Assembly: GCA_009684525.1 (NCBI GenBank)
Contig: WKKR01000001.1
Coordinates: 496,001 to 560,000, forward strand
Origin: Geobacter sp.
GTDB lineage: Bacteria > Desulfobacterota > Desulfuromonadia > Geobacterales > DSM-12255
Length of the DNA: 64,000 nt
Reading direction: 5' to 3'
The notes under the pieces were generated by a model. It had not been told where the DNA came from. It made no database searches and was given only the letters and a program-made list of their open reading frames with translations. Below are positions 14,947 to 25,305 of this stretch, piece after piece. Both the position numbers and the translations under genes were made by a program. Each line of letters starts with the position of its first letter. The stretch's first letter is position 1.

Positions 14947-16830
14947 TTAGGCGCCTAGAGGTGCAACAGGGGTAACGATCCCCTCCGCAGTCGCAAATGC
15001 GAGAAAATCCCCTGCCTCGTCAGCAGCAATCTCCAGATCGGCGGCCAGAAGGGCTGCCGGTGTCTCACCGTCGAGCCGTTCCAGCAGGCGGAAATAGGGT
15101 TCAGCCAGCGACTCGGTACAGACCTGGCCGTCATGGGGATAGATGGCCGCATAGGATCCCGACGGCTGCAGGGTGGCGGCTATTGCGCGCAGGTCGGGCT
15201 CCCCGGTCTCCAGGAGATCGAGGATCTCGTAGGTGAACGTGGCCAGCCGCGACGACGGCGCCAGCATGAGCGGTTTGCGGAGCAGGTCGGCACGGGAGGG
15301 CTTTCGCCGGCCGGGAAGCTGCGGCGGCACCGCCATGACGGTGGCGGCATAATGGTAATGGTAGTCCACGAAATCGAGGGCGAGCGGCAAGAGGCGTCCG
15401 ACCCGCTGCCGGGTGAACCGGGCGGTAAGAAACTCCCGCTGCAGCCGCCAGATTGCCTCGTCGCCGAAGCGGGACTCGTCGCACTCCCCTGCTCCCTGTT
15501 CCTGCAGCCAGGCGACAAAGCGCTCCAGGAAGGCGACCGGCGTCAGGCGGAGCGTTGCGACCACGCCATTGAACCAGGCCACCGCCTTGCCCCTGCTGTA
15601 GAAGATGTCGCAGGCAGCCCCGAGTCGGCGGGCACGAACCATATCGGCAGCCGGGAACGTCGGCGTCTCCAGCAGGGTATAGGGGGGCTTTGCCAGGTGC
15701 TTCATGCCGAGGGCTGTGGCGCGGCCGGCAAGCGCCGTGCCGGGCAGGACCGAGAGGGGAAAGATGTCCAGGTGGTTGGGATAGAGGGAGAGGGCAAAAT
15801 CGAGCCCCTCCCTGAATCGGGCCAGGCTGTCGCCCGGCAGGCCGTAGATCAGGTCGAAGCCGAAGATAACGCCGGTTTCGTTGAGCATCCCGATCTTGGC
15901 AACGAAATCGTCGCGCCTGAATGCTCGGCCCACGTTGCGGGCCACCTCGGGATCGGCGCTCTGCAGACCGATCTGCAGGGAACAGGTCAACCCGGCAAAG
16001 AGCCTGGCCTGCTCCGAATCCAGCAGTTCGTGCCGCACCTCGAAATGGCAATGAACATGAGGGGCCTTTTTCGCGATCAGCCGGAGCAGGGTCTTGGCCC
16101 GCTTCACATCCTGGTTGAAGGTGGAATCGAGGACGAAGATCTGGTTCACCCTATGGGCCAGGACATAGTCCAGTTCCGCTTCCAGCCGCTCCAGCGGGTA
16201 GCGCCGGACCTTGCGGTCACCCATGCCGTCGAAGCAGAAATCACAGCCGAATGAGCAGCCCCGCGACAGCTGCCAGACCACTCCGTTCGGGATATGGGCG
16301 TCGAGCAGACCGGAGAGGTAGGGAGAAGTAAGCAGACCCAGGTCGGGGATCGGCGGACGCTTGACAGAGACGGCTCGGCCATGGACGAGCCGGGCGATCC
16401 CCGGCAGATCGTCGATGGCTACACCGGCAGCAAGGCGATCGAACAGCTCGGCCAGGGTAAACTCCCCTTCGCCGATCACCACGAGGTCAAAGGGCGCCTC
16501 CTTGAGGACGCCCTCGGGATCGGCGGTCGCTTCCGGGCCGCCGGCGATGATCATGAGGCCCGGCGCGGCCCGGCGCAGCAATTCCGCCAGGCCGCAACAC
16601 TCTGCCCGGTTCCAGACGTAGAGCGGAAAGCCGACCATGTCCGGCTCAAGCGCAAGGATCTCGCCAGCGACCGCATCCAGGGGGGTGCCGGAGAAGATCT
16701 CGGCGCAGGTGACCGTTACCGGGGGGTTCCGGTTGTCGCGCGCATCGAGGAAGGCCTTGAGGCTGGCGGCTGCCAGCGGCACGGCCTGGGGGGAGTGCAT
16801 GGCATGGATGGTGACCAGGTGCAGGTGCAT
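14947..16830 (-). CDS. B12-binding radical SAM protein of unknown function
   Basis: A 627-residue protein. Residues ~1-140 form a B12-binding-like domain (LEPDMVGFPLYVWNRAE, IIAGGPEATADPE, VIGEGEFTLAEL). Residues ~180-400 are a radical SAM barrel with C192-x3-C196-x2-C199 (GCSFGCDFC). The final ~180 residues resemble a DUF4080-type tail found in many class B radical SAM proteins. The N-terminal domain lacks a DxHxxG motif, so any cobalamin would bind without a His ligand. It lies 130 bp upstream of moaA on the same strand. The substrate is unknown. Confidence 0.85.
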   Translation of the reverse strand: MHLHLVTIHAMHSPQAVPLAAASLKAFLDARDNRNPPVTVTCAEIFSGTPLDAVAGEILALEPDMVGFPLYVWNRAECCGLAELLRRAAPGLMIIAGGPEATADPEGVLKEAPFDLVVIGEGEFTLAELFDRLAAGVAIDDLPGIARLVHGRAVSVKRPPIPDLGLLTSPYLSGLLDAHIPNGVVWQLSRGCSFGCDFCFDGMGDRKVRRYPLERLEAELDYVLAHRVNQIFVLDSTFNQDVKRAKTLLRLIAKKAPHVHCHFEVRHELLDSEQARLFAGLTCSLQIGLQSADPEVARNVGRAFRRDDFVAKIGMLNETGVIFGFDLIYGLPGDSLARFREGLDFALSLYPNHLDIFPLSVLPGTALAGRATALGMKHLAKPPYTLLETPTFPAADMVRARRLGAACDIFYSRGKAVAWFNGVVATLRLTPVAFLERFVAWLQEQGAGECDESRFGDEAIWRLQREFLTARFTRQRVGRLLPLALDFVDYHYHYAATVMAVPPQLPGRRKPSRADLLRKPLMLAPSSRLATFTYEILDLLETGEPDLRAIAATLQPSGSYAAIYPHDGQVCTESLAEPYFRLLERLDGETPAALLAADLEIAADEAGDFLAFATAEGIVTPVAPLGA

Positions 16831-16848
16831 GGGTTGGTCGGGCTCCCT

Positions 16849-18525
<1,677 letters not shown>

Positions 18526-18622
18526 CAGCCAACCTCCTGGGGAATGTGGTCTTCTTTTACCCGCTCCCACGGGCGGGTGTCAACAGGAAAGCCTCCGGTC
18601 CGGCGGCCGGAAACGGAGGAAT

Positions 18623-18650
18623 AAAAAAAGGCGGTCCGAAGACCGCCTTT
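18623..18650 (-). terminator. Terminator of the small membrane protein gene
   Basis: On the minus strand AAAGGCGGTC and GACCGCCTTT form a stem followed by TTTT, 23 bp past the stop at 18673. Confidence 0.88.
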
Positions 18651-18672
18651 CGACAGGTATCTGTACAAAGGG

Positions 18673-19065
18673 TTAGAAGTTGCCCCGCACCAGCTGGGCG
18701 TTGAATGCCAGGGATGCCTGGCCGGTCGCCGCGTTCTCGCGCAGTTCGGGGATCACGGTCGGGATGGCGAATTTCACCTTGCCGTTCTCGTATTCCGCCA
18801 GGGCCCTGGTGGACTTGGCGATGCCGAAGGTCGCACCGAGCAGGACGCCACCGGCAGCACCATAGACCATGTAATCAAGGTGGTCGCCCGGCTTGTTGGT
18901 AAATGCCAGCAAGGCAGCACCCACCAGGGTACCGGCGAGACCGCCGTAGAAGGCATTTTCAAAGGTATCTTTGAAGCCGTTGTCGGATGCGTAACAGGGA
19001 AGGTTCCACAGGGTCAAAAGGGATACTGCCAGGGTCAGTGCCAGGATTCTCTTCATCTTCTTCAT
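18673..19065 (-). CDS. Small exported protein with glycine-zipper region, unknown function
   Basis: A 130-residue protein from the ATG at 19065. Residues 1-26 are a signal peptide ending near CYA. Residues ~35-80 hold two glycine-rich hydrophobic stretches (FYGGLAGTLVGAALLAF, MVYGAAGGVLLGATFGIA), a glycine-zipper pattern seen in small envelope proteins. The remainder is a short soluble tail ending QLVRGNF. I do not recognise a named family. It is a single gene with its own terminator. Confidence 0.78.
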   Translation of the reverse strand: MKKMKRILALTLAVSLLTLWNLPCYASDNGFKDTFENAFYGGLAGTLVGAALLAFTNKPGDHLDYMVYGAAGGVLLGATFGIAKSTRALAEYENGKVKFAIPTVIPELRENAATGQASLAFNAQLVRGNF

Positions 19066-19281
19066 ACCATCCCCTCTCGTGACTGTTCGGTTGTTACGGG
19101 TATCCTGCAACTAGCAACTATCGGGCCAGGGCAACAGGCAGGGGCAAGAACGTGAAAACCGTCTGATATCCGGTGTATTGCCGGTTCCTACTATAACCCA
19201 AACCGACGAACAGTCAATTCCTTTGTGGCGATTTCACTTCACCCCGGATGGTGCCGGGCTGTTTTCTCATTATAATTCGGG

Positions 19282-21954
19282 CTATTGTCGCGACTCGGCC
19301 ATATCGCCGGAACTGTTGCGCTCGTGCAACAGCCGATCGCGGGCAGCGATGACGAAGCGCAACTCGTCTTCCCGGCTCATCACCTCGCCGTTGAGCCGTG
19401 CCTCCAGCAGCAAACCGAGAATCATCCCCACCAGCGGCCCCTCGGGGACCCCCATTGCCATGATGTCGGTGCCGGTGATGAGGCAATGGACATTCTGCAG
19501 CTGGGTGAAATAGAGGGAGAGGTGTTTTTTCATCTCCTCTTCCCTGGTGCGCGCCATCAGGTAGAGCAGGACCTCGACGGAAAGATCGCTGAACATCTTG
19601 TAGACATCGCTCTTTGTCAGGCTGTCCCGACGCAGGCTGCGGCGTGTCGATGCCTCCATGATCTGCCTGCCCCGGCGCCGCATCTCGGCCAGTTTTTCCC
19701 GGTAGTGTTCGCTCACCGCCAGCCTGATGCAGACCGCCACAAATGCCTCGTCCTCCAGGGTCTCGCAGAGTCCCAGGAAATAGACCACCCACTTTTCGTA
19801 TCGGCGGTCGAGGAAGAGCAGCTCGAACCACGAGATGATCTGGCGCGACTCATCCAGCACGCGGCGCGTCTCAGCGGTCAGCTTCAGCTCGGGATGGATG
19901 AAGCGGAGCAGTTCCAGCTCGGCCATTCGACCCACGGCAGCAAGGGGATCACGCTCCCGGAGGATGATCACCAGCTCGGTGAGCAGACGCTTCCCCCCAA
20001 GCTTTTCCAGGAAATTCATCCGGACCGCGTTCTTGATCAGGTTTTCCGTATGGGTGGCGATATGGAAGCCGAGGCGCTGCTCGAAACGGATGGCGCGGAA
20101 CACCCTGGTCGGGTCCTCGACAAAGGAGAGGTTGTGCAGGACCCTGATGGTCTGTTCGTGGATGTCCCGCTGACCGCCGAAGTGGTCGATCAGGAGGCCG
20201 AAGTCCCCGCTGTTCAGCTGAATGGCCAGGGTATTGATGGTAAAATCGCGCCGGTAGAGGTCCATCTTGAGGGACGAACGCTCCACGATGGGGAGCGCAG
20301 CCGGGGTTTCGTAGAACTCCAGGCGGGTGCTCGCCACATCGATCTTGAAGCCGTCCGGGAAGACGATCACTGCCGTGCCGAACTTGTGATGGCATTTGCA
20401 GCGGCAGCCATGGCTGCGGGCAAAGGTCTCGGCAAAGAGGATGCCATCTCCTTCCACGGTGATGTCGATGTCCAGGTTTTCGATCCCGAGCAACAGGTCG
20501 CGCACGAAGCCGCCCACCGCGTAGACCGGCAGTTCGAGCGCGGTGCCGGTCTCCCCCGCTTCCTTCAGGAGCTGCAGCACGCGACGGGAGAGCTTCCCCT
20601 GCATGAGACGGGCAACCTCCTTGCTCCGCATCGGCAACGCCTCGCGGGCCAGGTCGTAGAGCGCCTCGCCGGCATACATGGAGCGGAGCAGGTCGGTCCG
20701 GGTCACGACCCCGACCAGTTCCTCCCCGTCGAAAACCGGAGCAAAGCGGCGGTTATGCCTGACGAAGTACTCCTGGATCTCCTGGACCGGGGTGTCGGGG
20801 GTGGCCGAGAGGTATTCGGTGTGCATGTACTCGCTGACCGGGAGATGCCCCAGGTTGTGGTAGAGCGCCTTTTCCACGATCCGGCGGGAGATGATGCCGG
20901 CCATGTTCCTACCAGCCAGAACCGGCATGGCATTGACGTTGTAGCGCGTCAGGAGATCACGTGCCTCGACAAGACTCGTCTGCACCGTCACCGTCTTCAC
21001 CGGCATCGACATGATGTCCCTGGCGACCCGGCGCGGGTTCACCTTCAGTCGCAGCACCTCTTCCAGACGTGCCATCACCTGGATCATGGTCAGCTCGTGG
21101 ATGGTTGACGAAGCTGCCGTGGCATGTCCGCCCCCCCCCATTTCGCGCAGGATCTCCCCCACGTTCACCTCGGGGATGCGGCTGCGTGCCACGATGTGCA
21201 CCCTGCTCCCCATCTCGACCACCAGGAACAGCGCCTCCAGGTTCTCCATGTCCCGCATCATGTGGGCAAGCACGGCAATATCCCCCACATAGTAGTCAAG
21301 GGAGGCCTGGGCAATGGAAACGGTGATGCCGTTCAGGGTAATGGTCTGCAGCGACTTGAGCAGGTCGTTCAAGAGCGAGACCTGTTCGGCGGTCAGCTCC
21401 TGGGTCATGAAGTCCGCCACCGTGTTCAGGTTGGCCCCCTGCTTCAGGAGCCAGGCAGCAGCCAGGTAATCGTCCTCGGTGGTGGAGACGAAGGTGAGGC
21501 TGCCGGTGTCCTCGTAGATGCCGAGCATCATCAGGGTCGCCTCGATGGGGGAGACCCCAATCCCCCGTCCCTCGAGGATGCGGGCGATGATCGTGGTTGA
21601 GGAACCGCATTCGCGGATCAGGCCGCCGTCATGCCCGATGTCGCCGGCAGATTCCGGATGGTGATCATAGATATGGACCGATACGCCCGGCCGGCGGACC
21701 ACGTCGACAAAACGGCCGATCCGCGAGGTGTGCTGGCAGTCGACCAGGATCAGCCGGTCGATACGATCGAAATCGATATCCTTGATCCGAGTGAAATTAA
21801 GGACATAGCTGGACGACTTGAGAAAAAAGTCGCGCATGCTCTTTTCCTGGGACCCGGCAAAAACCATATGGGCGTCGGGATAGAGCTTGTGAGCCGCTAC
21901 CATGGCGCCCAGGCAATCGAAATCGGCATTGATGTGCGTAGTTATGACTTCCAT
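19282..21954 (-). CDS. DHH-CBS-tRNA nucleotidyltransferase fusion (probable A-adding enzyme)
   Basis: An 890-residue protein from the ATG at 21954. Residues ~1-310 form a DHH phosphoesterase unit (HINADFDC, VDCQHTS, YDHHPES, and GGGGHATAAS of the DHHA1 part). Residues ~315-440 hold a CBS pair (DIMSMPVKTV, GVVTRTDLL). Residues ~470-890 are a class II tRNA nucleotidyltransferase: VYAVGGFVRDLLLG, the catalytic DIDITVEGD, RRDFTINTLA and EDPTRVFRAIRFEQR. In bacteria that split CCA addition between two proteins, this architecture adds the terminal A. The window has no CC-adding partner. A longer frame to 22134 runs through repeat DNA and was rejected as the start. Confidence 0.9.
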   Translation of the reverse strand: MEVITTHINADFDCLGAMVAAHKLYPDAHMVFAGSQEKSMRDFFLKSSSYVLNFTRIKDIDFDRIDRLILVDCQHTSRIGRFVDVVRRPGVSVHIYDHHPESAGDIGHDGGLIRECGSSTTIIARILEGRGIGVSPIEATLMMLGIYEDTGSLTFVSTTEDDYLAAAWLLKQGANLNTVADFMTQELTAEQVSLLNDLLKSLQTITLNGITVSIAQASLDYYVGDIAVLAHMMRDMENLEALFLVVEMGSRVHIVARSRIPEVNVGEILREMGGGGHATAASSTIHELTMIQVMARLEEVLRLKVNPRRVARDIMSMPVKTVTVQTSLVEARDLLTRYNVNAMPVLAGRNMAGIISRRIVEKALYHNLGHLPVSEYMHTEYLSATPDTPVQEIQEYFVRHNRRFAPVFDGEELVGVVTRTDLLRSMYAGEALYDLAREALPMRSKEVARLMQGKLSRRVLQLLKEAGETGTALELPVYAVGGFVRDLLLGIENLDIDITVEGDGILFAETFARSHGCRCKCHHKFGTAVIVFPDGFKIDVASTRLEFYETPAALPIVERSSLKMDLYRRDFTINTLAIQLNSGDFGLLIDHFGGQRDIHEQTIRVLHNLSFVEDPTRVFRAIRFEQRLGFHIATHTENLIKNAVRMNFLEKLGGKRLLTELVIILRERDPLAAVGRMAELELLRFIHPELKLTAETRRVLDESRQIISWFELLFLDRRYEKWVVYFLGLCETLEDEAFVAVCIRLAVSEHYREKLAEMRRRGRQIMEASTRRSLRRDSLTKSDVYKMFSDLSVEVLLYLMARTREEEMKKHLSLYFTQLQNVHCLITGTDIMAMGVPEGPLVGMILGLLLEARLNGEVMSREDELRFVIAARDRLLHERNSSGDMAESRQ

Positions 21955-22050
21955 CGACAAGCCTGCCCCCAAAAGCCGGGCAGAATCCCCCTGTGGCAGT
22001 GAAGTTTCCAGACTAGTGTCCAACCGGATACATCGGATGAGACATTGCCG

Positions 22051-22192
22051 GTTTCCAGATCGGAAACGAGGGATTTTTCGTCCTGGCAAGGAAATCAAGG
22101 GATTGCGCGGAGGCGTAGCAGCGCTACGCCGCACAAGGAATCCCGCAGATTGACACCGCCAGGGCGGAAAAGAACCGTTTCCGGCTGGAAAC
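22051..22192. repeat. Intergenic repeat copy 1 (142 bp), palindromic
   Basis: It begins GTTTCCAGATCGGAAA and ends TTTCCGGCTGGAAAC. Inside, GGATTTTTCGTCCTGGC faces GCCAGGGCGGAAAAG, GGGATTG faces GAATCCC, and GGCGTAG faces CTACGCC, so the whole unit can fold on itself. It is about 92% identical to the copy at 25165-25305, in the same orientation, with most differences in the central loop. It carries no transposase. Confidence 0.9.
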
Positions 22193-22196
22193 CAGG

Positions 22197-25109
22197 TTAG
22201 TGCAGCGTGAAATAGAATGTTGCCCCGGCGTCCGGCACCCCTTCTGCCCAGATCCTGCCGCCATGGCGCCGGATGATCCGCTGGACCGTTGCCAGGCCGA
22301 CGCCGGTGCCGGGAAATTCGGTCTCGCGGTGCAGTCGGCGAAAGACGCCGAACAGGTTTTCGTAGCCGGCCATGTCGAAACCCGCGCCATTGTCACGGAT
22401 AAAGAATATTTTCTCGCCGACCCGCTCGAACGAACCGAACTCGATGACCGCATGATCTCGCTTGCCGGTGTATTTGAAGGCATTGTGCAGGAGGTTCTCC
22501 AGGGCAACCCGCATGAGACCGGGGTCTCCCTGAACCTCGATGCCGTTGGCGATGACGATCTCCACATCGCGCCCAGCATAGGTGTTTTTCAGATCACTGG
22601 CCAGTTCCCGCACCAGCGAGGAGAGATTGAGCTTCTGGCGGTGCAGTTCGGCCCGGTTCACCCTCGACAGGGCGAGCAGGTCGTCGATCAGCCCCTGCAT
22701 CTTTTCGACCCCGGCTGCAATCCGCTGCAGGCAGTGGATACCATGTGGGTCGAGCTGCTGCACGTGGTCATCGAGCAGCATCCTGCTGAATCCGCCGATA
22801 TGCCGCAGCGGGGCTCGCAGGTCATGGGATACCGAGTAGCAGAACGATTCCAGTTCCCGATTTATCGCCTCCAACTGGGCAGTGCGCTCGGCCACGCGCT
22901 GTTCAAGCTGCTCATTGAGCCTGCGAAACTCCGCCTCGGCGTTTCTGCGCTGGTTCATCTCGACCAGCATGGAGACGAAGCCGCCTACGGCCATGGCGAA
23001 ACTCTGCTCCTCAAGGGTCCAGTTCCGTGCCAGTCCGGCATGTTCATGGCAGACAACGCCCAACACCTGCCCTTCGGCAAGGATCGGCACATTCAAGAGG
23101 GAGGTGATGCCGTTGGGGAAGAGGAATCGCTCGGTAAATTCCACGGTGCGCGGGTCGTTGCAGGCGTCGTGGGCAGCGATGACCTCGCCGGTTGCAGCGG
23201 CGGCAAAATAGGCGGGAAAATCGGCGATCTTCAGGAAATCCCCCTGAGAATGACGCCGCTGCTCCAGGTCGAACATGTCGCTGCAGACGATCCCCTCATG
23301 ATCGTCGCTGTAGAACCAGACACTGACACGCCAGGTCCCGAGCGCCTCTGCCGCAGCCTCGGTTATGGTTGCCAGCGCAGCAGGGAGCTGGACAACATAG
23401 AGCGCCTTGTTACGGGCCAGGTCTATCAGCGCCTGCAGCATCCGCAACGAGTCGATCTCGCGGGATTTCCGCTCGGTGATATCCTGGATCGTGCCGATCA
23501 TCCTGATCGGGCTGCCCGCGTCGTCCCTGGTGAATTCACCGGTGCCGTACAACCAGCGCTCGGCGCCATCAACGGGGCGCACGATCGGGTACTCCATGTC
23601 GAACCATGTCTGGGTACGGTGCAGCGAGGAAAAATACTGGTCCATCCTGGTGCGGTGGTCGGGATGTACCAGCGAAAGCCAGGAATTGAAGGTCCGCGGA
23701 AAGGAATCGTCGATACCGAAGATCCGATCCAGTTCCGGCGAACAGCTCCACCGGTCAATGGGGATGTCATAGGCATAGGTGCCGAGATGCCCTACCCTCT
23801 GCGCCTCTCTGAGCAGCAATTCGCTGTCGCGTAGCGCCTTTTCGGAGCGTTTCAGATCGGTCACCCCGTGCAGGAAGGCAAGGAACTGGTTTTTACCGGG
23901 GATGAAGGTAGTGCTCACCTCCACGTCGATAACGGTGCCATCCCTGCATCTGTGCCTGGTTTCGAAGCGTTCGAACCGGTTGGCGATGATCCGCTGAACA
24001 TGATCCTGGGTCTCCTGCTCGTTTTCGATCTCCTCGAAGTCGCGGAGGGACTTGCCCAGCAATTCGTTCCGCCCGTATCCGTATATCCTGCAGGCAGCGT
24101 CATTGACCTCAATGATCCTGCCATCCGCATCCGTTATCCAGAACCCGTCGCTGGTGGTTTCGGTGAGGGTCCGGAACAGCTCGGCACTCTCCTGCTGGCG
24201 GGATTCTGCATTCATGCGCGCGGTGATGTCCCAGGAAAGGTCCGCCAATAGCGAGACCGCTTCCACATCCTGCTGGTGATAGCCGGTTGTCTTGTTGCCG
24301 ACCCCGATGATCGCCACAATCTTTTCGTTGCGAAAGACCGGAACCACCAGCTCCCGCACGACGTCGGCATGCCCTTCCGGCATCCCCCGGCGGTGCGGCA
24401 GCGAGGCATAATCATTGTGGATCACCGGCCGACGCTCGCGGATGCAGTCGACCCAGACCCCAGCATGTGCCAGGGGATAATGCAGGCCATTCCCCTCGGC
24501 CCGGCAGAATTCGGTCATGGTCCGGGTGGACCATGCCTGGAGCGTGAGCGCCTGCTGATCATCGCTGAAATGATGATAGAAACCGATGGAACTGCCGGTC
24601 AGCTTTTCCGCCTCGTCCAGGGTTGCCTGGAGGAGTTTTTCCAGCGAACAGGCAGAAGTGGCGAATTGCTGCAGCCGCAGGCGAGCCGCCATGATATCTT
24701 CGGTCTGCTTGCGCTCGGTGATGTCGAGCAGGGTGACGAAAACCCGGAAGGGAGCCGTCACTCCCGGCATGAACTGGGGGATCGCAGTGATCCGCAGCCA
24801 GGTAAAATCTCCCCGCTCGGGGGAATAGACGCCGGCAACCGCATTGGCGACCGGTTTCCCGGTCCGAAGCGCAACCATGGATGGATGCCGTTCCGGAGGC
24901 AGTTCAGTTCCGTTCTCGTCGATGACCCGCCACTCGGGATGGTACGAAGTCCTGCCAAGGAGCTGGTCCCGGCTCAGGCCGAACATCTCCAGTGCTGCCC
25001 GATTGACATCGATCAGCGTGCCATCTGCGTCCTGATAGAAAACGCCGACCGGCATCTCCTCGAAGAGGGACTGGTATCTGTTCTCGTAGTCGCTGTCTGC
25101 CCGGTCCAT
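22197..25109 (-). CDS. Soluble multi-PAS/GAF sensor histidine kinase
   Basis: A 970-residue protein without membrane segments. Order: PAS (~10-135), GAF (~145-298), PAS (~306-420), PAS (~430-547), GAF (~555-718), a coiled linker (~722-755), HisKA with phospho-acceptor H762 in SVSHDLRAPLRH, and HATPase_c with NLLHNAFKY, RDNGAGFD and GTGVGLATV. The HisKA/HATPase pair is the type common in phytochrome-like and PAS kinases. No receiver domain and no adjacent response regulator are present, so the output partner is elsewhere. Signals are presumably cytoplasmic; no chromophore cysteine is obvious. It is flanked by two near-identical repeats, which hints that the gene moved or duplicated as a unit. 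Confidence 0.92.
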   Translation of the reverse strand: MDRADSDYENRYQSLFEEMPVGVFYQDADGTLIDVNRAALEMFGLSRDQLLGRTSYHPEWRVIDENGTELPPERHPSMVALRTGKPVANAVAGVYSPERGDFTWLRITAIPQFMPGVTAPFRVFVTLLDITERKQTEDIMAARLRLQQFATSACSLEKLLQATLDEAEKLTGSSIGFYHHFSDDQQALTLQAWSTRTMTEFCRAEGNGLHYPLAHAGVWVDCIRERRPVIHNDYASLPHRRGMPEGHADVVRELVVPVFRNEKIVAIIGVGNKTTGYHQQDVEAVSLLADLSWDITARMNAESRQQESAELFRTLTETTSDGFWITDADGRIIEVNDAACRIYGYGRNELLGKSLRDFEEIENEQETQDHVQRIIANRFERFETRHRCRDGTVIDVEVSTTFIPGKNQFLAFLHGVTDLKRSEKALRDSELLLREAQRVGHLGTYAYDIPIDRWSCSPELDRIFGIDDSFPRTFNSWLSLVHPDHRTRMDQYFSSLHRTQTWFDMEYPIVRPVDGAERWLYGTGEFTRDDAGSPIRMIGTIQDITERKSREIDSLRMLQALIDLARNKALYVVQLPAALATITEAAAEALGTWRVSVWFYSDDHEGIVCSDMFDLEQRRHSQGDFLKIADFPAYFAAAATGEVIAAHDACNDPRTVEFTERFLFPNGITSLLNVPILAEGQVLGVVCHEHAGLARNWTLEEQSFAMAVGGFVSMLVEMNQRRNAEAEFRRLNEQLEQRVAERTAQLEAINRELESFCYSVSHDLRAPLRHIGGFSRMLLDDHVQQLDPHGIHCLQRIAAGVEKMQGLIDDLLALSRVNRAELHRQKLNLSSLVRELASDLKNTYAGRDVEIVIANGIEVQGDPGLMRVALENLLHNAFKYTGKRDHAVIEFGSFERVGEKIFFIRDNGAGFDMAGYENLFGVFRRLHRETEFPGTGVGLATVQRIIRRHGGRIWAEGVPDAGATFYFTLH

Positions 25110-25126
25110 TTCTCCCCTACTCGCTG

Positions 25127-25163
25127 ATTCGTTTCCATCCGGAAACTTCGGATGGAAACGAAT
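25127..25163. repeat. Perfect 15-bp inverted repeat upstream of the kinase
   Basis: ATTCGTTTCCATCCG and CGGATGGAAACGAAT flank a 7-nt loop, 17 bp before the kinase start codon. It shares the GTTTCC/GGAAAC words of the neighbouring repeat but has no counterpart beside copy 1. It could form a hairpin in the kinase leader or be an operator. Confidence 0.85.
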
Positions 25164-25164
25164 G

Positions 25165-25305
25165 GTTTCCGGATCGGAAAAGAGGGATTTTTCGTCCTGG
25201 CAAGGAAATCAAGGGATTGCACGGAGGCGTACATCGGTACGCCGCACAAGCAATCCCGCGGATTGACGCCGCCAGGGCGGAAAAGAACCCTTTCCGGACG
25301 GAAAC
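25165..25305. repeat. Intergenic repeat copy 2 (141 bp), palindromic
   Basis: Same structure and orientation as the copy at 22051-22192, with about ten differences, most in the inner hairpin loop (GGCGTAcatcggTACGCC here). It ends at the last base of the stop codon of the Memo-like gene. Confidence 0.9.

Noticed and set aside
22051-25305. Kinase flanked by repeats as a classical insertion sequence or composite transposon
   Set aside because: No transposase, and the repeats are palindromic intergenic units with no target duplication that I can see. It is reported as a repeat pair instead.
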